From RYN-230 sp963768945 (GTDB lineage: Bacteria > Actinomycetota > Actinomycetes > Streptosporangiales > Streptosporangiaceae), in assembly GCA_963768945.1 (NCBI GenBank), contig CAVYJW010000008.1:310001-374000 (forward strand): DNA of 64,000 nucleotides, written 5' to 3'. Both the position numbers and the translations under genes were made by a program. Positions 48,243 through 56,675 of this stretch are shown one piece after another. The notes under the pieces were generated by a model that worked only from the letters and a program-made list of their open reading frames with translations, did not search any database and was not told the DNA's origin. Each line of letters opens with the position of its first letter. Within the stretch, counting starts at the first letter, position 1.

Positions 48243-49735
48243 TGCACGCCGACCGGACCAACCGCGCGATGCTGGTGCTGCTGGCCGTCCTGATGATCGC
48301 CGCGGGGGGCGCCGCGGGCGCCGCGTCCCTCGGGGCCTTCGGGTCGTCCACCCAGCACGCCACCCTGCTCGACAACCCGGCCGGGCACTTCGTGGGCACG
48401 CACGGCGACTGGCTGTGGCCCGCCGCCGCGGTCGTGGCCGCGATCCTCGTGCTGCTCGCATTCGGCTGGCTTATCGCCTTGCTATTCTCCACGGACCGCT
48501 CGGGTGACCTGCAGATCTCCCCGCGCGGCCAGAGCGAGCGGACCATCCTGGCCGCCCCCGCACTCACCGAGGCGGTGCTGGAGGAGATCGGGAGCTACCG
48601 CGGGGTCAGCTCGGCGCGGGCCCGGCTGCTGGGCGACCCGGCTGATCCCCGGCTGGCGGTCACGGCCGCACTGGAGGAGAACGCTGACTTCAACGCGCTG
48701 CGGCGGCGCATCGAGACCGAGGCCCTGGCCCATGCCCGGCTGGCGGTGGAGAACATGACGCTGCCGACCCGGCTGGACCTGACCGTCACTGGCAAGCGCG
48801 GGGCCCGGGTGGTCTTAGCCTGCGGAAGCCGCGGCCCGGGCGGCCTAGACTGCCGCGGCCGCGGCCTGGAGCGTGTGCTGCATCAGCACTGCGGTGGTGA
48901 CCGGGCCGACACCGCCCGGCACCGGGGTCAGGATCGAGGCGATCCCGGTCACGGCCGCGGCGTCCACGTCGCCGGCCAGACCCCCGCCGTCCGTGGGGCT
49001 GGTGCCCACGTCGATCACCACGGCACCTGGGCGGACGTGCCCCGCCCCGATCAGGTCCGGCTGGCCGGCCGCCGCGACCAGGATGTCCGCCTCCCGGCAG
49101 ACGGCCCGGAGGTCCTGAGTCCGCGAATGCGCGACGGTGACCGTGGCGTTCTCGGCGAGCAGCAGCAGCGCGGCTGGCTTGCCCACCACCGTGGACCGGC
49201 CAACCACGACCGCGCGGCGACCCCTCAGCGGGACCCGTTCGTGCCGCAGGATGGCCAGCACGGCGGCGGCGGTGGCCGGGGCGAAGACGCCCGGGAGCCC
49301 GGCCGCCAGCCCGCCCAGCGAGGCCGGGCTGGCGCCGTTGACGTCCTTGCCGGCCGGGATCGACGCGGCCACGCCGGGGAGAGCAACTCCGGGCGGCAGC
49401 GGGGTCTGGCAGATGACGCCGTGCACCGCCGGGTCCAGGGACAGTTCCGCCAGGCGGCCCGCGATCTGCTCCGCGCTGGGAGTCCCGCCCATGTGGTGGA
49501 CCTGGCTGGCGATTCCGGCCCGGCCGGCGGCCCGCTGGATGGCCCGCACGTACCATGCCGCTCCCGCGTCGTCCGTGGGGACCAGCATCGCGAGGGTGGG
49601 GGTGATCCCGGCACCGCGCAGCACGACGGCTGCCGCCGCGGTCGCCGTGGCCATCGTCACGGCGATCGTCCTGCCGTCCACGAGGTGGGTCACCCTGCGT
49701 CTCCCGATCCGGTCAGAGAAGTGGACTACAGGTAG
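48242..49735 (+). CDS. AmaP-like membrane anchor reading through the antisense of folD
   Basis: The frame encodes 497 residues. Only the first ~195 look like a protein: two helices (MLVLLAVLMIAAGGAAGAAS and WPAAAVVAAILVLLAFGWLIALL) and an Asp23-like cytoplasmic domain (TILAAPALTEAVLEEIGSYR to LPTRLDLTVTGKRGARVV). This is an alkaline-shock membrane anchor (AmaP) plan. The expected stop near 48830 is missing, and the frame stays open across the entire folD gene on the other strand; those ~300 residues are Gly/Arg/His-rich with no fold. A functional stop may have been lost by a point change or small indel. Confidence 0.75.
   Translation: MHADRTNRAMLVLLAVLMIAAGGAAGAASLGAFGSSTQHATLLDNPAGHFVGTHGDWLWPAAAVVAAILVLLAFGWLIALLFSTDRSGDLQISPRGQSERTILAAPALTEAVLEEIGSYRGVSSARARLLGDPADPRLAVTAALEENADFNALRRRIETEALAHARLAVENMTLPTRLDLTVTGKRGARVVLACGSRGPGGLDCRGRGLERVLHQHCGGDRADTARHRGQDRGDPGHGRGVHVAGQTPAVRGAGAHVDHHGTWADVPRPDQVRLAGRRDQDVRLPADGPEVLSPRMRDGDRGVLGEQQQRGWLAHHRGPANHDRAATPQRDPFVPQDGQHGGGGGRGEDAREPGRQPAQRGRAGAVDVLAGRDRRGHAGESNSGRQRGLADDAVHRRVQGQFRQAARDLLRAGSPAHVVDLAGDSGPAGGPLDGPHVPCRSRVVRGDQHREGGGDPGTAQHDGCRRGRRGHRHGDRPAVHEVGHPASPDPVREVDYR
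48845..49693 (-). CDS. folD: FolD-like methylene-THF dehydrogenase/cyclohydrolase paralogue
   Basis: 282 residues covering the whole FolD fold: GVICQTPLPPG (with the catalytic Gln), VVVGRSTVVGKPAALLLL (NADP site), VVIDVGTSPTDGGGLAGDVD and TPVPGGVGPVTTAVLMQHTL. However, the active-site Lys of the Y-x3-K motif is Ile (WYVRAIQRAAG), and the Asp of KDVDG is Asn (KDVNG). In known FolD enzymes the Lys is essential for cyclohydrolase activity. It may be dehydrogenase-only or have another substrate. The whole gene lies inside an antisense open frame of the AmaP-like gene. Confidence 0.9.
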   Translation of the reverse strand: MTHLVDGRTIAVTMATATAAAAVVLRGAGITPTLAMLVPTDDAGAAWYVRAIQRAAGRAGIASQVHHMGGTPSAEQIAGRLAELSLDPAVHGVICQTPLPPGVALPGVAASIPAGKDVNGASPASLGGLAAGLPGVFAPATAAAVLAILRHERVPLRGRRAVVVGRSTVVGKPAALLLLAENATVTVAHSRTQDLRAVCREADILVAAAGQPDLIGAGHVRPGAVVIDVGTSPTDGGGLAGDVDAAAVTGIASILTPVPGGVGPVTTAVLMQHTLQAAAAAV

Positions 49736-49746
49736 GGCAGCCTCCC

Positions 49747-49902
49747 ATGGGGGATATCACCGTGCACGTGAACGGCACGCTGCATTCGCTGGATGTTGAC
49801 TCTCGCATGTCAGTGCTCGACCTGCTCCATGAGCGCCGGGCTCGTCAAACTGACGAGCCCGGGGCGGACCCGCGTTGCCCCCGGTACCGGAGAGCCAGCT
49901 GA
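49747..49902 (+). pseudogene. N-terminal remnant of a [2Fe-2S] oxidoreductase subunit
   Basis: ATG 49747 encodes MGDITVHVNGTLHSLDVDSR followed by MSVLDLLHERR, the first ~30 residues of the ferredoxin-like small subunit of xanthine dehydrogenase/CO dehydrogenase-type enzymes. In an intact gene a GxKxGC...GxCGxC cluster would follow; here the frame diverges into RARQTDEPGADPRCPRYRRA and stops at 49902. The break coincides with the 12-bp-arm hairpin at 49836-49862. It is divergent from folD by 54 nt. Confidence 0.7.
49836..49862. terminator. 12-bp-arm hairpin at the break of the 2Fe-2S remnant
   Basis: CCGGGCTCGTCA-AAC-TGACGAGCCCGG, perfect arms with a 3-nt loop. It sits exactly where homology to the iron-sulfur subunit ends. 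It may act as terminator for rightward transcripts or mark an insertion/deletion point. Confidence 0.6.
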
Positions 49903-49977
49903 AGAAAGTTCGCAAGTCACCTGAACTGATCTTTAAGGCAGCTCCCCCGCTGGCGGCCTGCGTCGTAGGCTGCCAGC

Positions 49978-52519
49978 GTGAACGGCGAGCCGCACGGCGG
50001 CGACCCGGCCGGGCCTGCCGCTGCCCGGCTCCGCCAGCTGCGGGCCAGGCATGGCCTGAGCCAGGAACAGCTCGCCCGCCTGCTCGGCGTGTCCTTCGCC
50101 ACCGTGAACCGCTGGGAGAGCGGGCGCACCCGGATGAGCGCCCGGGCCCGTCAAGCGCTCGTCGAGTTCGAGGCCCGGGACGGTTCTGCCGGGCCGCCAA
50201 CATCGGCCGCGTCAGCACCACCGGCGGCAGCACTGGCCGGGGCCGCCCTTCCTGTCGCGCAGTCCAGCTTCATCGGCCGCGACCGTGAGCTGGCTGAGCT
50301 GATCGGGCTGCTGGACCAGTCCCGGCTGCTCACCCTGATCGGGCCGGGTGGGGCCTGGCAAAACCCGGCTCGCCGTGGAGGCCATCACCCGCAGGGCACC
50401 GGCGGTCCCGGTCGCGTTCATCCCGCTGGAAGCGGTGCGCCAGCCCGAGTCACTGATCACCGTGGTGGCCGCCGGCCTTCAGGTGCCGGACCGAGCCGGG
50501 GTGCCGCTGGCCGAATCCGTCACCGCGACCCTGGCCCAGGCACCGCGGCAGATAGTGCTCGACGGGGCGGAACACCTGCGGGACGCCGTCGCCGCGCTGG
50601 CCGGCGACCTGCTCGGCGCGGCCCCCGGAGTGCGGATCGCCGTCACCAGCCGCGTGGTGCTCGGCGCGCCGGGCGAGGTGTGCTGGACGGTGCCACCGCT
50701 GGAGTGCCCGTCCGCCGCCGCCGGGGTCGCAGACATCGCCGGGTCCGATGCCGTGCAGCTGTTCGTCGCCCGGGCCCGGGAACGGCTGCCCAGCTTCAGC
50801 GTCGCCGACGTACCACCCCACGCCATCGGCGAGCTCTGCCGCAGGCTGGACGGCCTGCCGCTGGCCATCGAGCTGATTGCCGGCTGGGTGGGGGCGCTGT
50901 CCGTCCGGGAGATCCTGCAGCAGCGAGCGGTCCTGCTCGACCAGGACTCACCCGGGACCGCGCCATCCCGGGGGCGGCGGCTGGTAGACGTGGTCCGGGC
51001 CAGCTACAGCCTGCTGCAGCCGGAGGAGCAGCGGCTGCTCGGCGTGCTCAGCGTGTTCGCCGGGGCGTTCACGCTGGCTGACGCCCAGGAAGTCAGCGAC
51101 GCCGGACCCGCGCTGCCCCACCTGATCCGCGGCCTGGTCGATTCCTCCTGGCTGGTGGTCACCAGAGGCAGCGAGCACAACCACTTCAGCATGCTCGACA
51201 CGATGCGCACGTTCGCCGCGGCCCGGCTCACAGAGTCCGGCGCCGCGCCAGCGGTCCGCCAGCGGCACGCGCAGCATTTCGCTGCGCTCGCGCAGGGCAG
51301 CGAGACGGGCCTGGCCGGGCCAGACGCGGCGGAGTGGACGGCCCGGCTGACGGCTGCCGTCGCCGACCTGGATCAGGCGCTGCAGTGGCTGGAATATCAC
51401 GGCGACATCCGCCTCGGCCTGGACATGGGCGCGGCGTTGTGGCGCTGGTGGCTGCTCCGCGGACGGCTGGGCTACGGCCGGGCCTGGCTCGGCGCGCTGC
51501 TGGCCCAGGCGGGCCAGCGGCGCGATGAGCCGGCCGGGCGGGCCTTCTGCTCGGCGGCTGTCCTTGCCGCCGAGAACGGCGACTACCGGGAGGCTGTCCG
51601 CCAGGCCCGGCTGGCGCTGCGCATCCTGGAGCCGCTGGGCGTGCCGGAGCGCACCGCCACCGCAGCGACCGTGCTCGGCTCGGCGTACCGCTACCTGGGC
51701 GACCGGCCCGCGGCCAGGCGCAGCTTCGCCACGGCCATGGAACTGCGGGCCGGGCTGGGGGATCGCCGCGCCTTGTCCGCCGCGCTCAACAACATGGCCC
51801 TGCTCGAGGTAGACGACGGCGACCCGGCCCGGGCCCGTGAGCTGTTCGAGCAGGCGCTGGTGATCAAGCGGCAGCTCGGCGAGCGGCAGTCGCTCGCGAT
51901 TGGCCTGGCCAACCTGGGCGACCTGCTAACCCGGATCAATCAGTGGGAAGCGGCGGCCGGGGCTCTCGCGGAGGCCGCCGGGCTGGCCGCAGATATCGGC
52001 AACCCCCAGCTGATGGGGACGGTCCGGTGCAATCAGGGCAACGTCGCGGCACACCAGCAGCGCTGGGCCGAGGCGGCCGCGCACTTCGCGGCCGCGCTGG
52101 CGGCCTACCAGGAGGCCGGCCACGGTCACGACGCGGTAGAAGCCCTGACCGGGCTCGGCCGCGCCAGTTACCGGCTCGGCCGGCCTCACGAGGGCGGGCA
52201 GCACCTGCGGGCCGCCGAAGCGCTGGCCGGCGAGCTGGGCAACCAGCACCGGCTGGCCGAGGTCCGCGCGGTGCTGGCTGAGACCGGCGAGGCCGCCACA
52301 GGTCCGCTGCCCGGTGGGCTGACCGCCCGGCAGGCGGAGGTGCTGCGGCTGCTGGCCGCGGGGATGAGCAACAAGCGGATCGCAGCTGAGCTGCAGCTCA
52401 GCCCGGCCACCGTCGAGCGGCACCTGGCCACCATTTACCGCAAGCTCGGCCTGGCCGGGCGCGTGGAAGCGGCCCGCTACGCGCTGGCCCACGGGCTGGC
52501 CGCCGCCACGATGTCATAA
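49978..52519 (+). pseudogene. AfsR/LuxR-like ATPase regulator broken by a frameshift in its P-loop
   Basis: Two frames make one gene. Frame A starts at GTG 49978: XRE-type HTH (RHGLSQEQLARLLGVSFATV, residues ~20-60), a linker, then SFIGRDRELAELIGLL and LTLIGPGG. Frame B continues from there: GKTRLAVEAI, the NB-ARC-like ATPase (QIVLDGAEHLRDAVAALA, RLDGLPLAIELIA), TPR repeats, and a C-terminal LuxR HTH (LTARQAEVLRLLAAGMSNKR). GPGG and GKTR are separated by GCCT instead of three bases (50353-50356); removing T restores GPGGAGKTR. As read, no intact ATPase is made, although frame B could yield ~720 residues from an internal start. Confidence 0.88.
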
Positions 52520-52694
52520 CCCGCGGGCTGTTATAACGCCAGCGGTCGCGGGCATGCCTTCGCGCCCGCCCAGCGCGTGCGCGGCTACATGGTTACCGGG
52601 ATTCGGCGGCCCGCCCGGCCGCGTACACCTAAGGGGCATAGCCGGACCGGCCGGCAGGGCGGCCGCCCCCGCCCCCAGCGGAAGGAATCCCCCC

Positions 52695-53450
52695 ATGCAG
52701 GACCAGCTGATAGGTACCACAATGCCGGTGCTGTCAGTCTCCCTCGACCCGGGCGAGAGCGTCGTCGCGGAAGCGGGCGAGTTCTCCTGGATGACCGACT
52801 CCATCCAGATGTCTACCGGCCTGGGCGGCGGCGTCGGCGGGCAAGGGCTGATGGGCGCGCTGAAGAGGAAGATCGGCGGCTCGTCGCTGCTGATGAGCAC
52901 GTACTCCGCGAAGGGCGCGCCGGGGACCATCGCGTTCGCCGCGAAGCTGCCGGGCAGCATCCGCCCGGTCGACCTCACGCCGGGCCGGGAGTTCATGGTG
53001 CACCGGAACGGGTTCCTGGCCGGCACCCCGGGCATCCAGATCAGCGCCGGCTTCCAGCAGTCCTTCCCCGCGGGCGTCTTCGCCGGCGAAGGGTTCCTGC
53101 TGCAGCGCATCGGCGGCCAGGGCCGGGCCTGGATCGAGCTCGCCGGCGAAGTGATCCACTACGAGCTGGCCGCGGGCCAGTCGCTGCGCGTGCATCCCGG
53201 GCACATCGGCATGTTCGACGCGTCCATGGCCTTCCAGGTGATGCGTGTCCAAGGGGTGGCCAACCGCTACTTCGGGGGCGACACGCATCACTTCGCGGTC
53301 CTGTCCGGGCCCGGCTCGGTCTGGCTGCAGTCCATGCCGCTGCCCGTGTTCGCCGCGTCACTCGCGCCTTACCTGAGCGCGCCCGACAACCGCAAGGCGG
53401 CCGTGGAAGGCGGTGTCATCGGCGGCGTCATCAATGACCTGCTGCGCTGA
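52695..53450 (+). CDS. AIM24/TIGR00266 family protein
   Basis: 251 residues from ATG 52695 (GGAAGGA upstream). It has the AIM24 beta-prism-like repeats: LDPGESVVAEAGEFSWMTDS, GGSSLLMSTYSAKGAPGTIA, FLAGTPGIQISAGFQQSF and AGEGFLLQRIGGQGRAWIEL. Homologues exist in yeast mitochondria and many bacteria, but the molecular role is unknown. No signal peptide. The C-terminal VEGGVIGGVINDLLR is conserved in the bacterial group. Stands alone between the regulator and a lipoprotein gene. Confidence 0.9.
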   Translation: MQDQLIGTTMPVLSVSLDPGESVVAEAGEFSWMTDSIQMSTGLGGGVGGQGLMGALKRKIGGSSLLMSTYSAKGAPGTIAFAAKLPGSIRPVDLTPGREFMVHRNGFLAGTPGIQISAGFQQSFPAGVFAGEGFLLQRIGGQGRAWIELAGEVIHYELAAGQSLRVHPGHIGMFDASMAFQVMRVQGVANRYFGGDTHHFAVLSGPGSVWLQSMPLPVFAASLAPYLSAPDNRKAAVEGGVIGGVINDLLR

Positions 53451-53494
53451 GCCGGCTATCCCCTACCGAACGAATCCCCAGACCGAGGCAGGAA

Positions 53495-54306
53495 ATGAAC
53501 AGATCAGGCTTCACCTCGCGCACGAACGCGGCGGGCATGCTCGCGGTCGCGGCCGCTTCCGGGCTGGTCGTGGCCGGCTGCGGAAGCACCTCAGGCTCCA
53601 GCGCGTCATCCTCGTCCAGCCAGCCGGCCGCGAGCGCGGCGAGTTCCGGGTCGGCCAAGTCCGGGTCGGCCAAGTCCGTGTCGGCAAGTCGGTGACGGGG
53701 AGCGGCGCCGTGGCGTTCTTCCCGTTGGCGGTGGGAAACAAGTGGGTGTATGTAGACAAGCTCAGCGGCGAGCAGGGCACGGTACGGAACCAGGTGATCT
53801 CCGTTACGCCCATCGCGAGCGGAAGCAAAGTCATCATGAAGGACTCCGATGACCTCGGCGGCGGAGCCCCCAACACCACCAAGTCGGCCCTCATCATCCA
53901 CTCGGACGGTTCCATCTCCGTGCCGATGACGACGGTGGGCGACTCATTCAAGATCAAGTCCGGCAGCGTCATCTGGCCAAGTGCGGCACAGCTCGCGTCC
54001 GGCCAGCCGCACCACGACACGCTGGTGATGACCACAACCATCGCCGGCCAGACCAACACCATCAGGGCCCACGTGGTGGTCAAGGGCGAGGGCACCCAGA
54101 CGGTCACCGTCCCTGCGGGCACCTACCAGGCCACCGTCATCGACGAGGTGATGTCCGAGAAGTTCTCCGGGATGGCTATAGACATGGACATCCGGACCTG
54201 GGTGGCGAATGGGGTCGGCCCGGTGAAAACGGAGTTGACCACCAACGCGGCGGGCAGGTCCACGATAGCCAACGACGAGGTGCTGAAGTCCTTCACCAAG
54301 GGCTGA
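53495..54306 (+). pseudogene. Secreted lipoprotein split by one missing base in a Ser/Lys repeat
   Basis: ATG 53495 (AGGCAGGAA upstream) starts a lipoprotein signal with lipobox SGLVVAGCG, then a Ser/Ala-rich linker ending SGSAKSGSAKSVSASR-stop. The folded domain (GSGAVAFFPLAVGNKWVYVD to EVLKSFTKG, ~200 residues) lies in the neighbouring frame. The linker DNA repeats TCGGCCAAGTC three times, but copy 3 (about 53682-53690) lacks one C; restoring it gives SAKSVTGSG and joins the parts into a ~270-residue protein. The mature domain is unknown to me. Phase variation by slippage, decay or sequencing error are all possible. Confidence 0.8.
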
Positions 54307-54323
54307 CATCACGGCATCACTAC

Positions 54324-54338
54324 TCACATTGATCATGG
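54324..54338. repeat. Dispersed 15-bp repeat, copy 2
   Basis: TCACATTGATCATGG, identical to 25017-25031 and likewise followed by GCCGAC after a few bases. It directly precedes the long inverted repeat. Confidence 0.5.
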
Positions 54339-54343
54339 TTCGC

Positions 54344-54417
54344 CGACTCTTCCTACGGATCGTGCGTTATGGCCGGTAATTTGTCCGGTTTGGGCGCACG
54401 ATCCGTAGGAAGAGTCG
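54344..54417. repeat. 23-bp perfect inverted repeat with 28-nt loop
   Basis: Left arm 54344-54366 begins CGACTCTTCCTACGG; right arm 54395-54417 is its exact reverse complement. The loop is 28 nt. The structure resembles a small mobile inverted-repeat element or a very stable terminator for the upstream lipoprotein gene. Confidence 0.7.
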
Positions 54418-54431
54418 TTACGGGCGCCCGC

Positions 54432-54527
54432 GGGCTCACGATCGTGCTTGTCACCCACGACAGCGCGATCGCCCGCCGGTCCCTGGGGGTCGCGGTCATG
54501 AGCCGGGGCCAGCTCGCGATGGCCTAG
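54432..54527 (+). pseudogene. C-terminal remnant of an ABC transporter ATPase
   Basis: The frame ending at TAG 54525 reads GLTIVLVTHDSAIARRSLGV then AVMSRGQLAMA, the H-loop (VTHD) and final strand of a MacB/LolD-type ATPase. There is no start codon, P-loop or signature motif upstream; the 23-bp inverted repeat replaces them. It is a deletion remnant and too short to be functional. Confidence 0.7.
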
Positions 54528-54620
54528 CGGGCGCCCGCCGGCGGCTTCGTCTCGCTTCGCTCACGGTCGGGTGGTTTGGGCTAGCATCCTCCGGAAGACC
54601 GTTAAGCAAGGGGCGCAGCA

Positions 54621-55148
54621 ATGAAGTTCTACGGCGAGATGAGGGTCCAGGGCGGTGGTCCCCTCGACGGCTCCCGTTTCGACGCGCTCGCCTATGCGCT
54701 GGCCGCGATCGAGGAGACTGACCCGGCGATCGAGGACGTGGACCTGACCGCCTCGCTCGCCCAGGGCTGGGTGACCGCGTCAATGACGATCGTCGAGGAG
54801 AACCTGCAACTGGCGGTCGCGAAGCTCATCGCCACGGTGCGATCCGCCATTTACCCGGATGGCGACCATGCGGGTGGCTGGCAGTTCCTGACCGAGACCG
54901 CCGGCCTTTCCGTGTACCCTGCGGCGGACCGGGCGGGGACAGGCGTGCCCGACAACGGGACACCCTCCGGCACGTTCGCCGTGCCGAGTCCGGCCGCACC
55001 GTCCGGTGCCCCGGCGCCGCCGGCCCTGCCGACCAGGACGCCCCTGCCGCCCCTGCCGCCCGTGACGGCCCTGCCGCCCAGGCCTCCGCTGCCGGCCAGG
55101 GCGGCCACGCCGTCACGGCCCGACGCCCCGGTGTCGGTCTGGCGCTGA
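54621..55148 (+). CDS. Hypothetical protein with Pro-rich C-terminus
   Basis: 175 residues from ATG 54621 (GGGGCG upstream). Residues 1-~95 look like a compact alpha/beta domain (MKFYGEMRVQGGGPLDGSRF, MTIVEENLQLAVAKLIATVR), perhaps a small ligand-binding or ferredoxin-like fold. The rest is Pro/Ala/Thr-rich (LPPLPPVTALPPRPPLPARA). No signal peptide or membrane helix. Family not recognised. Confidence 0.65.
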   Translation: MKFYGEMRVQGGGPLDGSRFDALAYALAAIEETDPAIEDVDLTASLAQGWVTASMTIVEENLQLAVAKLIATVRSAIYPDGDHAGGWQFLTETAGLSVYPAADRAGTGVPDNGTPSGTFAVPSPAAPSGAPAPPALPTRTPLPPLPPVTALPPRPPLPARAATPSRPDAPVSVWR

Positions 55149-55316
55149 CCAGGTTTGCGGGCTAACTGGGATTTCCCGGGCGGGAAGGGTCAGGCGGCTC
55201 TTCTGTGACGCCCGCGCCGATGCGCAACCGTGACCATTGCCTTTCAGCCAATGCTCAGGCCCTGGCGTCTGATCAGGTGATGAGGGGGGCCAGCCCCTGC
55301 TGGAAGGAGTCACCTG

Positions 55317-55757
55317 ATGAGGCTTACTCGCGTGCGGATCGCCGTGGCCGCCGGGCTGCTGGCGGTGTCCGGGACGGTCACGGCGACCGTGCTGGCGGTC
55401 GTCCCGGCGTCGGCCGGGTCCAGCCCGGTGGTGATGGTCAACTGCGCCGGCCAGGGTCAGGTCCGTCCGGGCGGCTACGACGTCGGCTGTACCGCCAACG
55501 AACTGCTGGGCACGCTGCACTGGCAGACCTGGCGCGGCACCGCCTACGGCAACGGCGTGCTCAAGGTCAACGACTGCACGCCGACCTGTGCACAGGGCAA
55601 GTACATCGATTACCGGGTCCTGACGGTGCTGTGGCGGCCCATGTCGTGGGCCAAGCACCCGGGGCACCGCTACTTCACCCGGATGACGTGGATCTTCACG
55701 AGCAAGCGCCCCGCCCACGCCCGTACCGCCCAGACCCTCACCCTCCCCGCCCGCTAA
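55317..55757 (+). CDS. Small secreted protein of unknown function
   Basis: 146 residues. A Sec signal peptide (RIAVAAGLLAVSGTVTATVL, cleavage near PASAG) precedes a ~110-residue mature protein with four cysteines (VNCAGQG, VGCTANE, NDCTPTC), which could form two disulfides outside the cell. GGAAGGAG lies just upstream of ATG 55317. No family recognised. Confidence 0.7.
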   Translation: MRLTRVRIAVAAGLLAVSGTVTATVLAVVPASAGSSPVVMVNCAGQGQVRPGGYDVGCTANELLGTLHWQTWRGTAYGNGVLKVNDCTPTCAQGKYIDYRVLTVLWRPMSWAKHPGHRYFTRMTWIFTSKRPAHARTAQTLTLPAR

Positions 55758-55786
55758 CCCCGCCACTCTGCCGGCGGGGCCCTTGG

Positions 55787-56527
55787 TTAGCGGGGGGTGA
55801 TGGAGCGGTAGTGGGTGGTGAGGCGGCCGTCGTCGCCGTAGACGTGATAGGCCACGGCCGGGAGGGCCTGCAGGTCGGCACTGTCGCGCTCTTCCCACGG
55901 GAGCGCGCCGGTGGACACCACGCCGGGCGCGGCCAGCAGCGGCAGGCCCGCGAACGTGGTCGCCGCCGCGCTGTGCGCGTGCCCGCAGAGCACCGCGACC
56001 ACCTGGGGATGCCGCTCGATCACGGCGGCCAGCCGGTCCTCACCGGACAGCCGGATCACGTCGCTGGCCTCGGTGTGCAACGGCACCGGCTGATGGTGGA
56101 CGACCACGAAGGCCGGGGTGGCCGGGTCCTCGCCCAGTTCCGTGTCCAGCCAGGCCAGCGTTTCGTCCGTGAGGTACCCGTCGTCATTGTCGGGGATGGT
56201 GGAGTCGCACGCCGCGATGACGGCCCCGGGCATCCGGTGCACCTGGTTGATGGGCGTGTCACCCTCGCTGCCGAGCAGGACGCGGCGGAACGCGGCCCGC
56301 TCGTCATGGTTGCCCGGGCAGATCAGTACCGGCCACGGCCCGGTCAGCAGGGTGCGGGCCTGCTCGTACTCGCTGGGCAGGCCGTGATCGGCGACGTCCC
56401 CGGTGACCAGCACCGCGTCCAGCGGCGACCGGCCGCCGGCCAGGCTGGCCATGACCGCGCGGACCCGGTCGGCCCGGGGCTGGCCGCCGTCCAGGTGCGT
56501 GTCACTCAGCTGCGCGAAAACGATCAT
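55787..56527 (-). CDS. Metallophosphoesterase, CpdA/GpdQ-like phosphodiesterase
   Basis: 246 residues from ATG 56527 (MIVFAQLSDTHLDGG). All calcineurin-like metal motifs are present: SDTHLD, TGDVADHG, GNHDERA, VVHHQPV and CGHAHSA. Class III phosphodiesterases of this type hydrolyse cAMP or glycerophosphodiesters in the cytoplasm. The substrate is not decidable from sequence. The gene is divergent from the kinase/methyltransferase frame, 148 nt away. Confidence 0.92.
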   Translation of the reverse strand: MIVFAQLSDTHLDGGQPRADRVRAVMASLAGGRSPLDAVLVTGDVADHGLPSEYEQARTLLTGPWPVLICPGNHDERAAFRRVLLGSEGDTPINQVHRMPGAVIAACDSTIPDNDDGYLTDETLAWLDTELGEDPATPAFVVVHHQPVPLHTEASDVIRLSGEDRLAAVIERHPQVVAVLCGHAHSAAATTFAGLPLLAAPGVVSTGALPWEERDSADLQALPAVAYHVYGDDGRLTTHYRSITPR

Positions 56528-56675
56528 GCTGGGCTCCTTCCGGTCACGCCCAGGATTCTCCCGCACCGGGGCAATCACGGGTGGCCGGGCGGGGCCGGCT
56601 GCAGGATCGATCCGGCGGGGCCGACTGCAGGACCCATCGGGCGGGGCTTGCGGCGGGACCCTTACAGTGGGCGTC

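Larger units (their letters stand above)
54307..54620. other. Intergenic region with long hairpin and a buried ABC ATPase end
   Basis: 314 nt containing a dispersed 15-bp repeat (54324-54338), a 23-bp-arm perfect inverted repeat (54344-54417) and a 31-codon remnant of an ABC ATPase (54432-54527). Confidence 0.7.

Noticed and set aside
52577..53437. Second long frame over the AIM24-like gene
   Set aside because: Same DNA read one base off; only the 52695-53450 frame shows family motifs.
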